A stretch of DNA of 64,000 bases from Vanrija pseudolonga (GCF_020906515.1 NC_085851.1:3596001-3660000), one strand, 5' to 3'; shown: positions 10,053 through 22,702, counted from the stretch's first letter. Program-made: numbers and translations. The notes: generated from the sequence alone by a model not told the origin.

Positions 10053-11779
10053 CTAATCGTCTCCGAAACGGTCAGGCATGACCAGAGGAGCCAGCAGGCT
10101 CCAAGCGTACAGGCCGTAGCAGATCCAGCTGCTGACGACACGCATCCACATGGTCGCCTCGGACCGGCCAATGTAGACCTCGGGCTCGGCAAAGGTAGAC
10201 ATGCCAAAGCTGGCGAAGCGGTTGGGGCTCGAGTCGGGGTCGGGGTGCTCGAGAGGTGTCTTGGAGACAATACGCCAGTCGGTGAGCAGGCCAGCAACGT
10301 ACATGGCCGCCATGAGGAAGATGATGTGGAACCACGAGTAGTTGTACTTGGTGCCGGCACGCTCGTCGTCGCGCTCCTCCCCGATGGTCGCCTCGATGTC
10401 GTCGTCGTCGTCCTCGGGCTCGTCGAGAACCGAGGCAGGGAGGGAACCGGCGTTGACAGCGGCAAGGATAGCCTGGTAGCGCATCTCATCGCGGCGGCCC
10501 TTGGGCTGGTTGGTGATGAGGCGAACCTCTCCGTCCTCGCCGGCGTCGTCGCCGAGCGCGATCTGGCCAGTGGACTTGCGGTTACCAACGAGCGCCTTGG
10601 ACTGTGTGGCGGCACGCGAGGTCGAGTAGGCAATGGCGACAAAGGTGAAGAGCGCACCAAGGATAACCGTCGTCGTCTTGGTCGAGCCAGCCGCCTTCTG
10701 AAGAGGGTTGCAGTGCGAGTCGTCGGTGTGGTTGATCACAGCCGACGAAGTAAGGTACGTGCAGTACGCCGCGACCATGCTTGCCTGGGTGAGGCCAGAG
10801 CGGGGGTTGGCCTCCTGGACGGGGCCAGAGATGGCAACGATTGTGACAATGACGCAGAGGAGGAGGTTGGCAGTGATGAAGAACGTGTTGAGGCCGCATC
10901 CCGAGCCGGCGAAGAAGACGTAGAGTACAATCGTGACGGTGAGCGAGGCAACGTACATTCCAAAGGTCGAGCCGACGAGAATAAACTGCCACATGTTGGA
11001 ATCCGTGCGTTCCCAGTTGTCAAGGCACGTCTCGGACCACGTGTGGGCAAAGTCGACGAGGAGGACGAGACCGATAATAATGAAGACGAACGCGCCGATC
11101 GGGACGATGTACGAGCCGTAGACCATGAAGAACTCGTTGGGGATGAGGAATGAGATGAACGCGAGGAGGAAGTAGGCGACAAGCTTGAGGCCCCACCATC
11201 TGCGAGGGTGTCAGTCAAGCAAGGACGCGCGAGCGAGCGAGGGAGCGCTGGAGCCCCAGCTGCACGGCACTCACCCGTTCTGAATGGCGGCACGCTTGTC
11301 CTTTGTCGACTTGACGCCGATTAGAAGCACGCTGTGGATGAGGTGGAAGAGGGCGAGGGCGAAGCAGAAGCGGTGGACGGCCAGTAGGCCATAACACTTG
11401 CCGCCTGAGCAGTCCATCTTGATCCAGTCCCAGCTAATCTTCTCCAGTTGCCGAATGGCAATGTCTGTGCGGGATATGTACGCCAGCATGGACGACAGAG
11501 CGAAGATGAGCTGGGGGAAGGGTGTGAGCGCGGCATCTTGAGCATCACCTATCAATCTACTCACGCCGTAGCCTACACGCGTCGCGATCGACGAGTTGCA
11601 GTTGCACGACTTGCACATGGCGGACGCGGCCGTGCCGCCTGGTGGGTGGCGCGTCAGTGGTGGTGCGGTCAATCAACAGCCCGTGTCAACATACCCATGA
11701 AGACCATGCAGCCCGAGCATAGGTAGCTGCCGATTGCGCCTGCGCCCGTGAAGATTGGAATGGACAGGAGGGCGCCCAT
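10053..11779 (-). CDS. TMS1: TMS1/SERINC family multi-pass membrane protein
   Basis: Exons 11779-11695, 11638-11565, 11510-11275 and 11199-10053 give 513 residues. The SERINC/TMS1 family consists of multi-pass proteins of vacuole, ER and plasma membranes with roles in membrane lipid handling. Visible features are the N-terminal hydrophobic helix rich in Gly and Ala, the Cys-rich segment CKSCNCNSS after helix 1, the conserved NGWWGLK join across intron 3, the PNEFF segment, and repeated helices up to the C-terminus. A hydrophilic loop of about 100 residues (acidic, near genomic 10380-10600) precedes the last two helices, as in fungal members. Length is close to the yeast protein. It is convergent with the kinase (168 nt apart) and divergent from LOS1 with a shared promoter. 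Confidence 0.93.
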
Positions 11780-12344
11780 TGTGGTCGAGGTTGTGCTGTG
11801 GGGGTTGGAGGTGAGTGTCGAGTTGCAAGATGCGATGCAGTCTGGCTGGCTGGCTGTGGGGTTGGGCGAGACGCACAGGAGATGATGAAGCCTTCAGGGT
11901 GGTGACCCACGTGATAAGCTTTCATATACCGGCCGAGCCGGCGACATTCAAGGTCGAATGACGTGTTATTATTTATTTTGAGTTGCTGGCTGCATGCCGC
12001 GGCCAGGCTGACTGCTTCAATCCGCCACCTAGAGGAAGACAAGAGTCGCGTTGGTGGTCACTCGACCTGGTTAGGTCGTTGGCTGCGTCTGATCCTTCCT
12101 TTCCAATAAAGTCTCCATCGTCCAAAAGCCTCGTTTGTTCGTCGCCACCTCGTCAACTCTCTCTCTCTCCGCACCCCTTCCTGCCCAGCCGTCTCTAATC
12201 CTCGATAGAGACAAACGGGCAGCAAGCTTCAGTCCACCTCCTCTCACAACACCTCAAAAAATCCGGTGAACGTCGTCGTTTACGCACGACGCTTCTCCGC
12301 CTCAATTTCTTCCCTCGACCTTGCCCTCCGCGCGCCGCCACGCA
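11780..12344. promoter_or_regulatory. Divergent promoter region TMS1 / LOS1
   Basis: A 565-nt region with an E-box CACGTG at 11908-11913 directly followed by a GATA-like TGATAAG, and a pyrimidine-rich LOS1 leader from about 12100 (CTCTCT runs). No coding exon is seen. Confidence 0.55.
11908..11913. promoter_or_regulatory. E-box CACGTG with adjacent GATA motif
   Basis: The palindrome CACGTG is followed at once by ATAAG, so a GATA-type TGATAAG overlaps its 3' side. It lies between the TMS1 and LOS1 starts. Such sites bind Cbf1/bHLH and GATA factors in fungi; use here is inferred. Confidence 0.4.
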
Positions 12345-15300
12345 ATGGCCCAAGCCCAATCTCCCCACCTTACCGACATCCCCCAGGCTATCCGCATCGC
12401 GGCGAGCGTTGACCCTTCCATCGACCCAGGCCTCAAACAGCAGGCGTTCGACTACCTTGGAAAAGTCAAGCAGCTCTGCGAGGAAACATGGCAGGTGAGT
12501 CGACTTTTGGTCGTGGTGGCGGCAGCTATAGCAGCCGGCTGCTTCTGTCACGCGCGCGCACACACAACAACACGCAACGACGAGCACAGCGCTGACTCGG
12601 GCCTTCTTCTCCCCCACAGGACTGTCTCTTCCTCTACCTCCAGGGAGCTGGCGCGCCCAGTGCAGGCGCCACTGGCACTGACGGCAAGGAGAAGCTCGAG
12701 ACGGACCTGCGCATGTTCTGTGAACAGGTCGTCGACCAGACGCTGTTGAACAAGTACGTATATTTCCGAAGAAGCACACAAAGCCGTGGGGGGGTCGTGC
12801 AGAGTGACGGCTGTGCTGCATAGGAAGCATGGGGACAAACACTGACCCGCGCAGGCCGGAGATCATGTCGGCGGCAGCACAACACGCCATGTACAAGGCC
12901 GTTGTCGACTTCATTGAGGCCGAGTATGTCAAGGGTAACTCGGAGGGTGGCCAAGCTTGTGAGTGCATTGACGGCCCCGTCGTTGGCGACGTGCATGCTA
13001 ACGTGATGGCAGTCCTTCGCAACAAGCTTGCGTACACGATCGCTCACCTCTTCCTCAACACTTACCCTGCCTCAATCCCCACTTTCCTCCACCCGTTCCT
13101 CAATCTTCTGGTTCCCTCAGATTCCGCCACCAGCCTCAACCCCTCGCTCCTGGTTATCCACCTGCTCATCGAGATCGCACTCGAGATCCATGACAACATC
13201 ATCAAGAGCGCACGAGCTTGGTCCAACGAACGGCAGCTGCGCGACGGCTCAATACGCGAGGTCATTCGTTCTAGCGGTGACGAGCGCATGGCGGTGGAGG
13301 GTCTTCTCTCTCTGGCAAACAAGGGCGTGGGCCTCAGCAAGGGCAACGCGAAGTGGCTTGAAGTGACCCAGGCAGCGCTCAAGGCCCTTGGTCACTGGAC
13401 TCGTGAGCTTACCGAGGGTTGGAGATGAAGCTGACATCGCAGCCTGGGTCGACCTCGCCGTCTCTCTTACCCCAGATACCCTGTCATTCTACCAGCAGCT
13501 GTTGCAACAGGACGTTACGTCCTTGCGCATCCCTGCTGCTGGCATCATCCGTACCCTCGCCGCCAAGGGCATGAAGGACCCCGCTGAAAAGCTCCAGGTC
13601 CTCAAGGTGCTCGACATCATCTCGCTCATTGATCCCCTGGAGCAGCAGACCCGTGGCGCAAAGGGAGATCACGAGCTCGTCAACTTCCGTGCCGCTCTTG
13701 CCGGTGTTGTCCAGGCCTATGGTACGGAGCTCATCAAGCTCACCGAACTCGCCGAGGCGCCAGAGGAGATCCGCAACGAGGCCGACAGCCTGTTGTCCAA
13801 CTCCATCCCACTTGTTCTGCGCTTCCTCAGCGACCGCAACCCAGAGGTGCCAACAGCTGTGTCGCCGTTCGTGTCAGACCTTCTGCGTACGTTCAAGAAG
13901 TACATGAAGCCGGGCAATCCCGCGCAGCCCAACGGCAACAGGGCTGCCGCTGCCCCACCACCATCCCCTATTCCTCTGCCACCCGCCAAGAGACAATTCC
14001 TACTCAATGTGCTCGAGGTTGTCGTCAGGCAGCTTGAGTGGCCCGAGGACATTGAATGGGAGATTGTCCAGGACGACGCCGACTCCGACGAGGAGGTCGC
14101 TGCCTTCTACGCCATGCGCCAGAGCTTCCGCAGCGTCATTGACAATATTGCCGCCATCGACAAGACCCTGCACACCGAGGTCGTCGCGAGCGTTGTTGTC
14201 AACACCTTGGAGCGTCTGTCCTCACAAGGTTCGTCCGGCGTCACCTGGCAGCAGGCTGAGCTTGCGGCGTACCTCGTCTACACGTTCGGTGAGATCTCCA
14301 AGAGCAACTCGCGCGCTGCTTTCTACGAGCTTCCTCCCGAGCTGGCTTCCAAGTCGTCGGCCGTCAAGATGTCCCGCTCAACAGGAAAGCTTGGCGACGC
14401 GGCAATGGCCAGCGGCCAGTCGACCCCCACGGGCACCGGTGCCGATCTTGCGATCGCTGCACTCGACCCCAATGCCAAGATCGACTTTGAGCAGTACCCT
14501 CTCACCCCCCTTGGTCAGCTCCTCACCCTTTGCATGACTTCCGGACTGTCGGCGTACCCTCACCCCAGTGTTCCCCTCCAGTTCTTTGAGATTGCTGTCC
14601 GCTACGTCGACTTCTGGAAGATCAAGCAGGGTGCTGTCCAGCCCATGTTTGAGGCACTCCTGGACAGCCGCGGCGTCCACCACCCTGACGAGTGTGTGCG
14701 TCGCAGGGTCTTCTACCTCATCAGTCGCTTCATCAAGGAGTGCAAGAATGAGATGGAGCCCAGTATGATCCCCGTCATCATTGACAACATCAAGGACACG
14801 CTGCCCATCCACCCCAAGCTCGTTCCTGCTGAGAACCCCGACGAGGACATCCTCCTGAGCTCGACCAGCGGCAAGAGCTACTTCCAGGACCAGCTCCACC
14901 TGTTCGAGGCTGCTGGCGTGTTGGTCTACCTCACACGCCCGGATCCCAGCTCACAGATGAGCTACCTGGCGGCCATTGCTGGCCCCCTGATGGCTGGGAT
15001 CGGAGCTGGGCTGGAGCAGTACCGCCTCAACCCCAGCGACAAGCCCGCTGTGCTGCACGTTCACCACCACCTCATGGCTCTCGGACACTTTGCCAAGGGA
15101 TTCCCACCCGTTTCGGACGACCAGCTGGAGGCACTACCCTACCAGCAGCCGTTCAAGCAGATGACCGAGGCCCTCCTCGAGGCCCTTGATGTCATGAAGA
15201 CTGAGCGTGTCTTCCGCGATGCTGTGAGTATTTATTGCAAGAGCCATGCTGACGTATCGCAGGCTCGGTTCACCTTCTCGCAGTTCGTCTCGGCCATCGG

Positions 15301-16159
15301 CTCCACCATTGGCGAGCTTGTCCCTCGCTTTGTGCGCTCCGTTGTCACCGAGTTTGAGCCTGCCGAGCTTATCGACTTCCTCTCCTTCCTCGGCCTGCTC
15401 ATGCACCGCCTGAAGAGGAACACCTTCGAGACGATGGACATGCTCCTGCTCCCTCTACTCTCCCGCATCTTCTCGGTTCTCCAGAACCCTGTTACGGGCA
15501 CCGACGAGGACATTATCCACCGCCGACTCCAGGATGCCTACCTTACCTTCTTCACGTCGCTCATGAACGCGAACCTCGAAGGCGTCTTCATCACGGACCG
15601 CAACAAGCCCGAGTTTGAGAACGTCCTCACGTCGCTTGTCGCCCTTGCCGAGGACTCTACCGACGCCGGTGCCCAGCGCTTGGCGTGGAGCTTCCTTGCC
15701 AAGTCGATCATCGCGTGGGGTACCTCGGCGGCCGCCGCCACGGAGCCCTCTGTCTTTGCCGATTCCGCGCGGTCCCACCTCAGCCAGAAGGTTGCCAGCG
15801 GGCAGGCAGTTGCGACCAACCAGCACGCCATTCCCAAGAACGAGCGTGCGGCGCAGGCCCTCCCCGGGTACGAGACGTTCGTCTACCAGCGTCTCATCCC
15901 GGCGGCGTTCGCTGTCCCTGCCTCGACAACGTTCAACCTCAAGGCTGGCCAGCCCGTCCTTGCCGAGATTGCCATTGTCATTCGCAACATGCTGCAGGCA
16001 CGTGGCCAGGAGGGTGTCGACTTCCTTCTTAGCGACATGCTGCCCAAGCTGCAGTGCCCTCCCGAGATGGCCCAGCAGTTTGTCAACAGCCTGCGCACCC
16101 AACAGTCAAAGGACTTCAGAAAGACCTTTGCTGATTTTATCAAGGTGATGAGGTCGTAA
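12345..16159 (+). CDS. LOS1: tRNA exportin (Exportin-T, karyopherin-beta)
   Basis: Exons 12345-12494, 12620-12753, 12855-12958, 13013-13402, 13443-15223 and 15263-16159 give 1151 residues, close to yeast Los1 (1100). It is a HEAT-repeat karyopherin that carries mature tRNA out of the nucleus with Ran-GTP. The N-terminus holds the exportin-T start (IRIAASVDPSIDPGLKQQA) and the importin/exportin N-domain block FLRNKLAYTIAHLFL with TYPASIPTFLHPF. The rest is helical repeats without low-complexity breaks except a Pro-rich loop near residue 350. The start is the ATG at 12345. The fifth intron (15224-15262, 39 nt) has no stop in frame, so retention would add 13 residues; it has GTGAGT, GCTGAC and CGCAG and is taken as an intron. 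Confidence 0.93.
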
Positions 16160-16590
16160 ACCGACTGTCATTGCTCTAATACGGCGTGTCCACCACACGC
16201 CACACCATTCTATTTACGAACCGGCCGGGGCAAGCATTCGATACGCCCGGCACGAGCTCACCTGTGCATTTTTCCCATTACCTCTGGTCATCAATGTCGT
16301 TCATCACATCAATCCCAAACTCCACCCACACCATCGATCGCATCACACCGCCGCCCCTGCATGCCTCTGGCGACGCAGCCAGCCGGCGAATCAGTCCATA
16401 TAAGAGCATGCCATGCATTAGCGTGTATTAGACGGGGGGCAGTAGAGGGGGAAGTGACTGCGATGAGTATTGCGCCATCAGATGTTGGCGGGGTTGGAGC
16501 CCCGCAGTTGCTGGGCTAAATGACGAAGTTGGCGAGATGGGTCGAAAGCACGTCGGGAGGGATCGACTCGGGTTGTCAACTGCACTCACC
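16160..16590. promoter_or_regulatory. LOS1 3' region and AFG1 promoter
   Basis: A 431-nt gap between two genes on the plus strand. The first half is richer in A and T and is CA-rich, as expected for a 3' UTR. No coding exon is recognised. Confidence 0.4.
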
Positions 16591-18841
16591 ATGATTCTGC
16601 GGCACAGCGCGAGGTTACTCGCGGCGCGCTCCTTGCGCCCAACCCCAAGGCCTCTACCACAGCTCGCCCAACGACCCCTCCCGACCACCGGCACACGGCG
16701 CTCCTCCACATCCACCGCCCCAAACCCTCCACCGCCGCGCGACCTGCTCGAAGCGTACCGCGCGCTCGTGTCGTCAGGCAAGCTAACATGGGACGACGAG
16801 CAAGTGCGAACTGTAATGAAGGCAAGTGATATCCTCTTGCTGTGCTGACCGCGCAGCTGCGCCACCTGGCGACCGAGCTAGCGGACTACGAGCCCCCGCT
16901 CGACCTCGTCTCCAAGCTCGGCGCGCGCCCGCCCCTCCAGGTATCCGAGCGCGCATGGTACGCGCGCCTCCCGGGGCTCGGGGAGCGCGTGCTCCCCGAC
17001 GACGGGGAGCGGGGGAAGGCGCTCGTGCGGGTTCTGAGCGGGGAGGAGGAGATTGCAAACTTGACCACGCCGCGGGTGCGTGGGTGTGTAGGAGCAAGCT
17101 GACACCGCCTAGGGGATCCTACTCACCGGCCCGCCGGGCTCGGGCAAGTCCCTCCTCCTCGCGCTCTTCTTCGACACGCTGCAAACCCCACACAAACAGC
17201 GCCACCACTACCACGCGTTCACGCTCTGGCTGTACCAGCGCGTGTTTGACGAGCTGCGCCGGCGGCAGGACGGCGCGGTGCCAGGCCAGGACGAGGCGAA
17301 CAAGGTGCTTGCTGGCCGCAGGGGGTGGCGCGCCGTGTTTGGTAATGGGCGGTGGGAGACGCCGAATGGCGACAGGGCGGCAGCGGAGGTCGGGTACGAT
17401 GATCCCCGGGACACGATCCCGTTTGTTAGTGAGTGGCGTGGGTGGGGCAGGACGGCGACGAGTTGCATCACTGACGCGTGCCAGTCGCCAAGGAGATGAT
17501 CTTGTCGTACCATATCCTTTAGTGAGTGGACCAGCTTGCACCCCGTAGCCCCGGCTGACGCCGGGTTAGTTTCGACGAACTCCAGCTCGTCGACGCCAGC
17601 TCGGCCGCGCTCCTCCGCGACGTGCTATCATGGTACTGGCGCCTCGGGGGCGTCGTGCTCGCGTGCTCGAACCGCGTCCCGGACGAGCTGTACCACCACG
17701 GCGTGCAACGGGAGCGGATGGCCGGGTTCTTGGACAGCCTGAAGGGGCGGTGCGAGGTGGTCGATGTCGACGGCGGGCGCGACTGGCGCCGGCGGGACGA
17801 CGCCGGCGCGGCCGCTGCTGCGCCGCGCTGGCTCGAGCTGGGCGACGAGCGCTTCGACGCCGCGTGGGATGCGCTCGCCGGTACCCCCGAGCCCGCCGAC
17901 CTCGTCGTCTACGGCCGCCGCGTGCATGTGCCGGCTGTCAAGGGCCGAGCGTGCCGCTTTGCCTTTGCTGACCTGTGCGAGGCGCCACTCGGCCCAGCGG
18001 ACTACATCTCCCTCGCGTCGACGTACGAGACCTTCTTCATTGACGAGGTGAAGATCATGCTCCTGCGGAACAAGAACGAGGCGCGGCGGCTGATCAACGT
18101 GATCGACGCGCTGTGTGAGTATCGGGGGGATTGCTACGCGCTGACGCTGCAGACGAATCCCGATGCAAAGTCGTCATCCGCGCCGCCGCGCGCCCCGAGC
18201 ACCTCTTCTTCCCCGACGCGCTCGACCCGTCCATCGACCCAGAGCACCACGACCTGCTCGAGGCCGAGGCGCTCTCCGAGACGCTCGGCGCGCAGCCACG
18301 CGCCAACGTGAGCACGTACAACCCGCGCACGCGGGCTCAGCGCGAGCGCGACGACCGCGCGGACCTCGGCTCGAGCTTTGCCGTCAGCGCCATCTTCACG
18401 GGCGAGGACGAGCGGTTCGCGTACAAGCGCGCCGTGTCGCGCCTGGTGGAGATGTCCACGTCGGTGTCGTACGCTGACGAGGCTTGGATCCCGCTCACGC
18501 CCACCGACCGCGGGTGGGAGGGCGGCGACGCGCCGCGCACGACGCCGCGCGCCATCGTGCACCGCGACTCTGGGTCCGGGTTCAAGGGCGACGACGTGAT
18601 GGCTGCCGAGGCCGGCGCGGCGCACGCCCACCGCCTCCGGCGCGACAGGCACCAGGTGGTCGAGGAGGAGGAGGAGGAGCTGCCGCTGCCGGAGGTGCCT
18701 GCCTCTGGCCCACGAGACGGCGCGCCAAAGATTGCAGAGGTGCATGCTTGGGGCGTGGAGGACGGGTGGGGCCCGCGTGCTGGCCTGTGGGGACGCGGTG
18801 CCAAGGCCCACAACACTGGCGAGAAGGGGGAGAAGGAGTAG
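16591..18841 (+). CDS. AFG1: Mitochondrial AAA-type ATPase AFG1 (LACE1/AFG1L family)
   Basis: Exons 16591-16821, 16857-17075, 17113-17428, 17485-17521, 17570-18114 and 18153-18841 give 678 residues. AFG1/LACE1 is an inner-membrane-associated ATPase that assists turnover of mitochondrially encoded respiratory subunits. The first about 45 residues are Arg-rich and lack acids, a clear mitochondrial presequence, which supports the ATG at 16591. Walker A GPPGSGKS lies at 156-163 and Walker B YFDELQ at 268-273. Later blocks include CSNRVPDELY, the ALYESRCK join across intron 5, and FTGEDERFAYKRAVSRL. The first intron (16822-16856) uses a GC donor. The protein is longer than yeast Afg1 (about 509) because of inserts after the Walker B region and a C-terminal tail of about 100 residues with acidic runs. 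The downstream neighbour VMA1 is on the same strand. Confidence 0.92.
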
Positions 18842-19216
18842 ATTAGATCATCTTAGAGGAGTAGCTGAGCTAGGGCTTCCCTGCCTGCCTGCCCATGCAC
18901 GATGCGTGTGTCGCCAACGTCTGAGCGTTCGATGCACTGGCATTGTAGGTAGTCACCGGGGGTATGGCACCTCGGTGCAGGGGTGCCACTCGAGCTCGGT
19001 TGTGGAATGACGTGTCGTTTCTACACGTGCGCCTTGCCGCCACCCCTCTCGCTTCCCTGCCAGTGCCGTCAGTGGTGTGATGCGCGCGCACCGCCAACCG
19101 ACCCACCACTCACATCCATCGACTGCCATCTTGGTCACTCACTCTCCAAGCGCATCGTATCTCCAGCACGGAGCGCACCTACACACACCCCTACCTAATA
19201 AACAACACTATCCAAC
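18842..19216. promoter_or_regulatory. AFG1 3' region and VMA1 promoter
   Basis: A 375-nt gap on the plus strand. A CA-rich leader (about 19165-19216) precedes the VMA1 ATG. No coding exon is seen. Confidence 0.4.
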
Positions 19217-21531
19217 ATGGTGCGTGCGGCAGGCGAGTCGCAATGGGCGTGCTGACAACGATACAGGCAGGTGCTATGGACCGGGCCAGGAAGGAGCTCC
19301 CCAAGGTAAGCTAGCTGCTGCTGCTCGCCGCGACGATAGCGCTGACACGCCTGCAGATCCGGGATGAGCACCGCGAGAGCATGTTCGGCACGGTGTTCTC
19401 GTAAGTACTGCCTGCAGAAGAGAACCATTCGGCGCAGTGGACGCAATACTAACCCCGCCAAGCGTCTCGGGACCCGTCGTCATCGGCGAGAACATGCGCG
19501 GATGCGCAATGTACGAGCTTGTCCGTGTCGGCCACGACGAGCTGGTCGGTGGTGAGTGTGCTAGGCAGGACTGTCAGCTAGTAGCCGCTCACACCCACCC
19601 CAGAGGTCATTCGTATCGAGGCCGACCGCGCCACGATCCAGGTCTACGAGGAGACGTCGGGCGTGACGGTCGGCGACCCCGTCCTGCGTACCGGCAAGCC
19701 TCTTTCGGTCGAGCTTGGTCCCGGTCTCATGACCAACATTTACGAGTGAGTGGGCTGAGGTGGGGGGAGGGGTGGGAAGTTGGGCTTTGTCGCGCCGTGC
19801 TTCTTTTGCTACCCCGCTGGTCGGCTTGATAAGAGCTGGCCCGGCCTTATTGCCGCGACACAATGCCCTCACCCTCGACACGAACCATGCTGACCACTGC
19901 CCAGCGGTATCCAGCGCCCCCTCAAGGCCATCCAGGAGAAGTCGCAGTCGATCTACATTCCTCGTAAGTAAGCCTAGCCCAACCACCGCTCACCGCTCCA
20001 GGCGGAATCAACACCCAGGCCCTCGACCGCGAGATCAAGTGGGACTTTATCCCCGCCCAGTTCCGCGTCGGCGACCACCTGTCTGGCGGTGACATCTTCG
20101 GTTCGGTCTACGAGAACTCGCTCGTCGACAACCACAAGATCCTCCTCCCCCCTCGCGCGATGGGTACCATCACCCACATCGCCGAGAAGGGCGCCTACAC
20201 TGTCGAGGATGTCGTCCTCGAGACCGAGTTTGAGGGCAAGAAGACGCAGCACACGCTCATGCAGCTCTGGCCCGTCCGTGCCCCCCGTCCCGTCGCGCAG
20301 AAGGAGACGGCCACGTTCCCCCTCTTCACTGGCCAGCGTGTCCTCGACGCCCTGTTCCCCTCGGTGCAGGGTGGCACGACCGCCATTCCCGGCGCTTTCG
20401 GCTGTGGCAAGACTGTCATCTCGCAGGCGCTCTCCAAGTTCTCCAACTCGGACATTATCATCTACGTCGGATGCGGCGAGCGCGGAAACGAGATGGCCGA
20501 GGTTCTTGCCGACTTCCCCGAGCTCACCCTCGAGCGTGACGGCCGTGAGGAGCCCATCATGAAGCGTACCGCCCTCGTTGCCAACACCTCCAACATGCCC
20601 GTCGCCGCCCGTGAGGCCTCGATCTACACTGGTATCACCCTCTCCGAGTACTTCCGTGACCAGGGCCAGAACGTGTCCATGATGGCCGACTCGTCGTCGC
20701 GCTGGGCCGAGGCTCTTCGTGAGATTTCCGGTCGTCTTGCCGAGATGCCCGCCGACTCGGGTTACCCCGCCTACCTCGGTGCCAAGCTCGCCGGCTTCTA
20801 CGAGCGTGCTGGTAAGGTCCAGTGTCTTGGTTCGCCCAACCGTGAGGGTACTGTCTCGATTGTCGGAGCGTGAGTGGAGCCGTTACAAAATGGATCTTCG
20901 ATAGCTAACACCACCCAGCGTCTCGCCTCCTGGTGGTGACTTCTCGGACCCCGTCACGTCGGCCACCCTCGGTATCGTGCAGGTCTTCTGGGGTCTCTCC
21001 AAGGCTCTTGCCCAGCGCAAGCACTTCCCCTCGGTTGACTGGAACGTGTCCTACTCCAAGTACCTCAACGTCCTCGAGCCCCACTACGAGAAGCACAACC
21101 CTGGCTTTGTTGACCTCCGTACCAAGGCCAAGGAGATTCTCCAGAAGGACAAGGACCTGGCAGAAATCGTTCAGCTCGTCGGCAAGTCGGCCCTCGGCGA
21201 GGGCGACAAGATTACGCTCGAGGTTGCCCGCATGCTCAAGGATGATTTCCTTCAGCAGAACGGTATCTCCGAGTACGACCGTTTCTGCCCCTTCTACAAG
21301 ACGGTCGGCATGCTCAAGAACTTTATCACTTACCACGAGCTCGCGCAGAAGGCTGTCGAGTCTGGAGACTCGACGTGGGCCAAGATCCGCGACTCGACTG
21401 GCGACGCCCTGTTCAAGCTGTCGCAGCAGAAGTTCGAGTCGCCCAACACGCAGAGCGAGGCCGACATTACGGGCAAGTTTGACCAGCTCAACAATGAGAT
21501 TGGCGAGGCGTTCCGCCGACTCCAGGAGTAA
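19217..21531 (+). CDS. VMA1: V-type proton ATPase catalytic subunit A
   Basis: Exons 19217-19219, 19267-19305, 19357-19400, 19463-19551, 19604-19745, 19905-19963, 20002-20869 and 20919-21531 give 618 residues, the normal length of the mature subunit. It is the catalytic V1 subunit that hydrolyses ATP to acidify vacuole and Golgi. The P-loop GAFGCGKT is at 256-263; [25 protein letters not shown] and the [11 protein letters not shown] block all fit. The first coding exon is the ATG alone, joined to GCAGGTGCT ([14 protein letters not shown]). Without that exon the first usable ATG would be four codons further in. There is no intein, unlike yeast VMA1: the P-loop region is continuous. It is convergent with the dehydrogenase gene 251 nt away. 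Confidence 0.97.
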
Positions 21532-21782
21532 TGTGCCGTCGTCCGTCGTCCGTTTGGGTGTGGTCTAAGTAGTGATTCAAATTCTAGACATGTAAGCGTT
21601 TGCACGCGGCGTGAAGCGAGCCGCGCCAAGCGCAGCGAGGCGAGGCGAAGCAAGGGTTGTTGTGGGTGAAGCCCATGCGTGGCGGCAAATCCTCATCGTC
21701 CCAATGACAACTGTACATTGCTTCATACTTCAGACTACTACATCCGACACTACGCCCCACAAACACACACTCTACACCCCGC

Positions 21783-22702
21783 CTATCGTCCAGCAGTCCA
21801 GCAGCCGTCAATGGTCCACGTCGAGCCGTTGACGTAGGACGCGCCCTCGGAGCTCATGAAGACGATCACGTCGGCGACCTCGTCGGCGCGGCCACGGCGG
21901 CCCATGTTGAACTTGTCGTCGGACAGGGCGTCGTTGAGGGGCTGGATGAACTGCTCGCGGGTCATGGGCGTGTCGATGACGCCGGGCGCGACGGCGTTGA
22001 TCCTGATGCCGTTGACGGCGTTCTCGAGCGCCGCAGACTTGGTGAGGCCGACGACGGCGTGCTTGGTCGACACGTACGCGCCGAGGATGCCCGAGCCGAC
22101 GAGGCCGGCGACGGACGCAAGGTTGACGATGCTGCCGCGGCTCTGGCGGACAGGGTCGGTGCCGGGGCTAGAGGGGGTCAGCTCGCCGCGGAGTTACGTC
22201 CCACGCCCACTCACGCGCCCGCCTTGTCCTGCTTGGCCATCTGCTTGAGCTCCTCGCGCTGGCAGAGAAAGAGCCCGCGCGCGTTGATGCTGACGAGCTT
22301 GTCGTACGCGTCGACCTCGACGCTCGACAGGTGCGAGTTGGGCCCGACGATGCCGGCCGCGTTGACGGCGTAGTCGATGCGCCCAAAGTGGCTCACGGCG
22401 GCCGCGACGAGGTTCTTGACGTCGTCCTCGTTGGCGACGTTGCACTTGACGGCCAGCACGTCGACGTCGGGCGCGGCCGCCTTGAGCTCGCCCGCGATCT
22501 TGGTCAGCGGCTCCTCATTGATGTCGGCGAGGACGAGGCGGCGGCAGTCGTTCTTGACGAATGTGCGGGCCGTCTGGGCGCCGATCTGGCCGTGGGTGAG
22601 CGGGACTGCAGTGGGGACGAGGCCAAGCTGCGGCCGACTTACTCCTGATGCCGCGCCGGTGATGAGCGCGACGCCGGGGGTGCTGAAGAGGGAGGCAGGC
22701 AT
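21783..22702 (-). CDS. Short-chain dehydrogenase/reductase (SDR, classical)
   Basis: Exons 22702-22643, 22585-22215 and 22167-21783 give 271 residues, typical of classical SDRs, which are NAD(P)-dependent oxidoreductases. The Rossmann motif TGAASGIG is at 15-22 and is assembled across intron 1. NAAG replaces NNAG. The catalytic Ser162, Tyr175 and Lys179 (YVSTK) are present, followed by INAVAPGVIDTPM and the C-terminal VNGSTWTIDG signature. Asp after the second strand (LADI) suggests NAD rather than NADP preference. The substrate cannot be told. No targeting peptide is evident, so it is probably cytosolic. A 1.7 kb gap separates it from CKS1. Confidence 0.9.

Noticed and set aside
20002-20869. 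Intein in VMA1 as in baker's yeast
   Set aside because: The catalytic region is continuous around GAFGCGKT and CLGSPNREG; no insertion is present.
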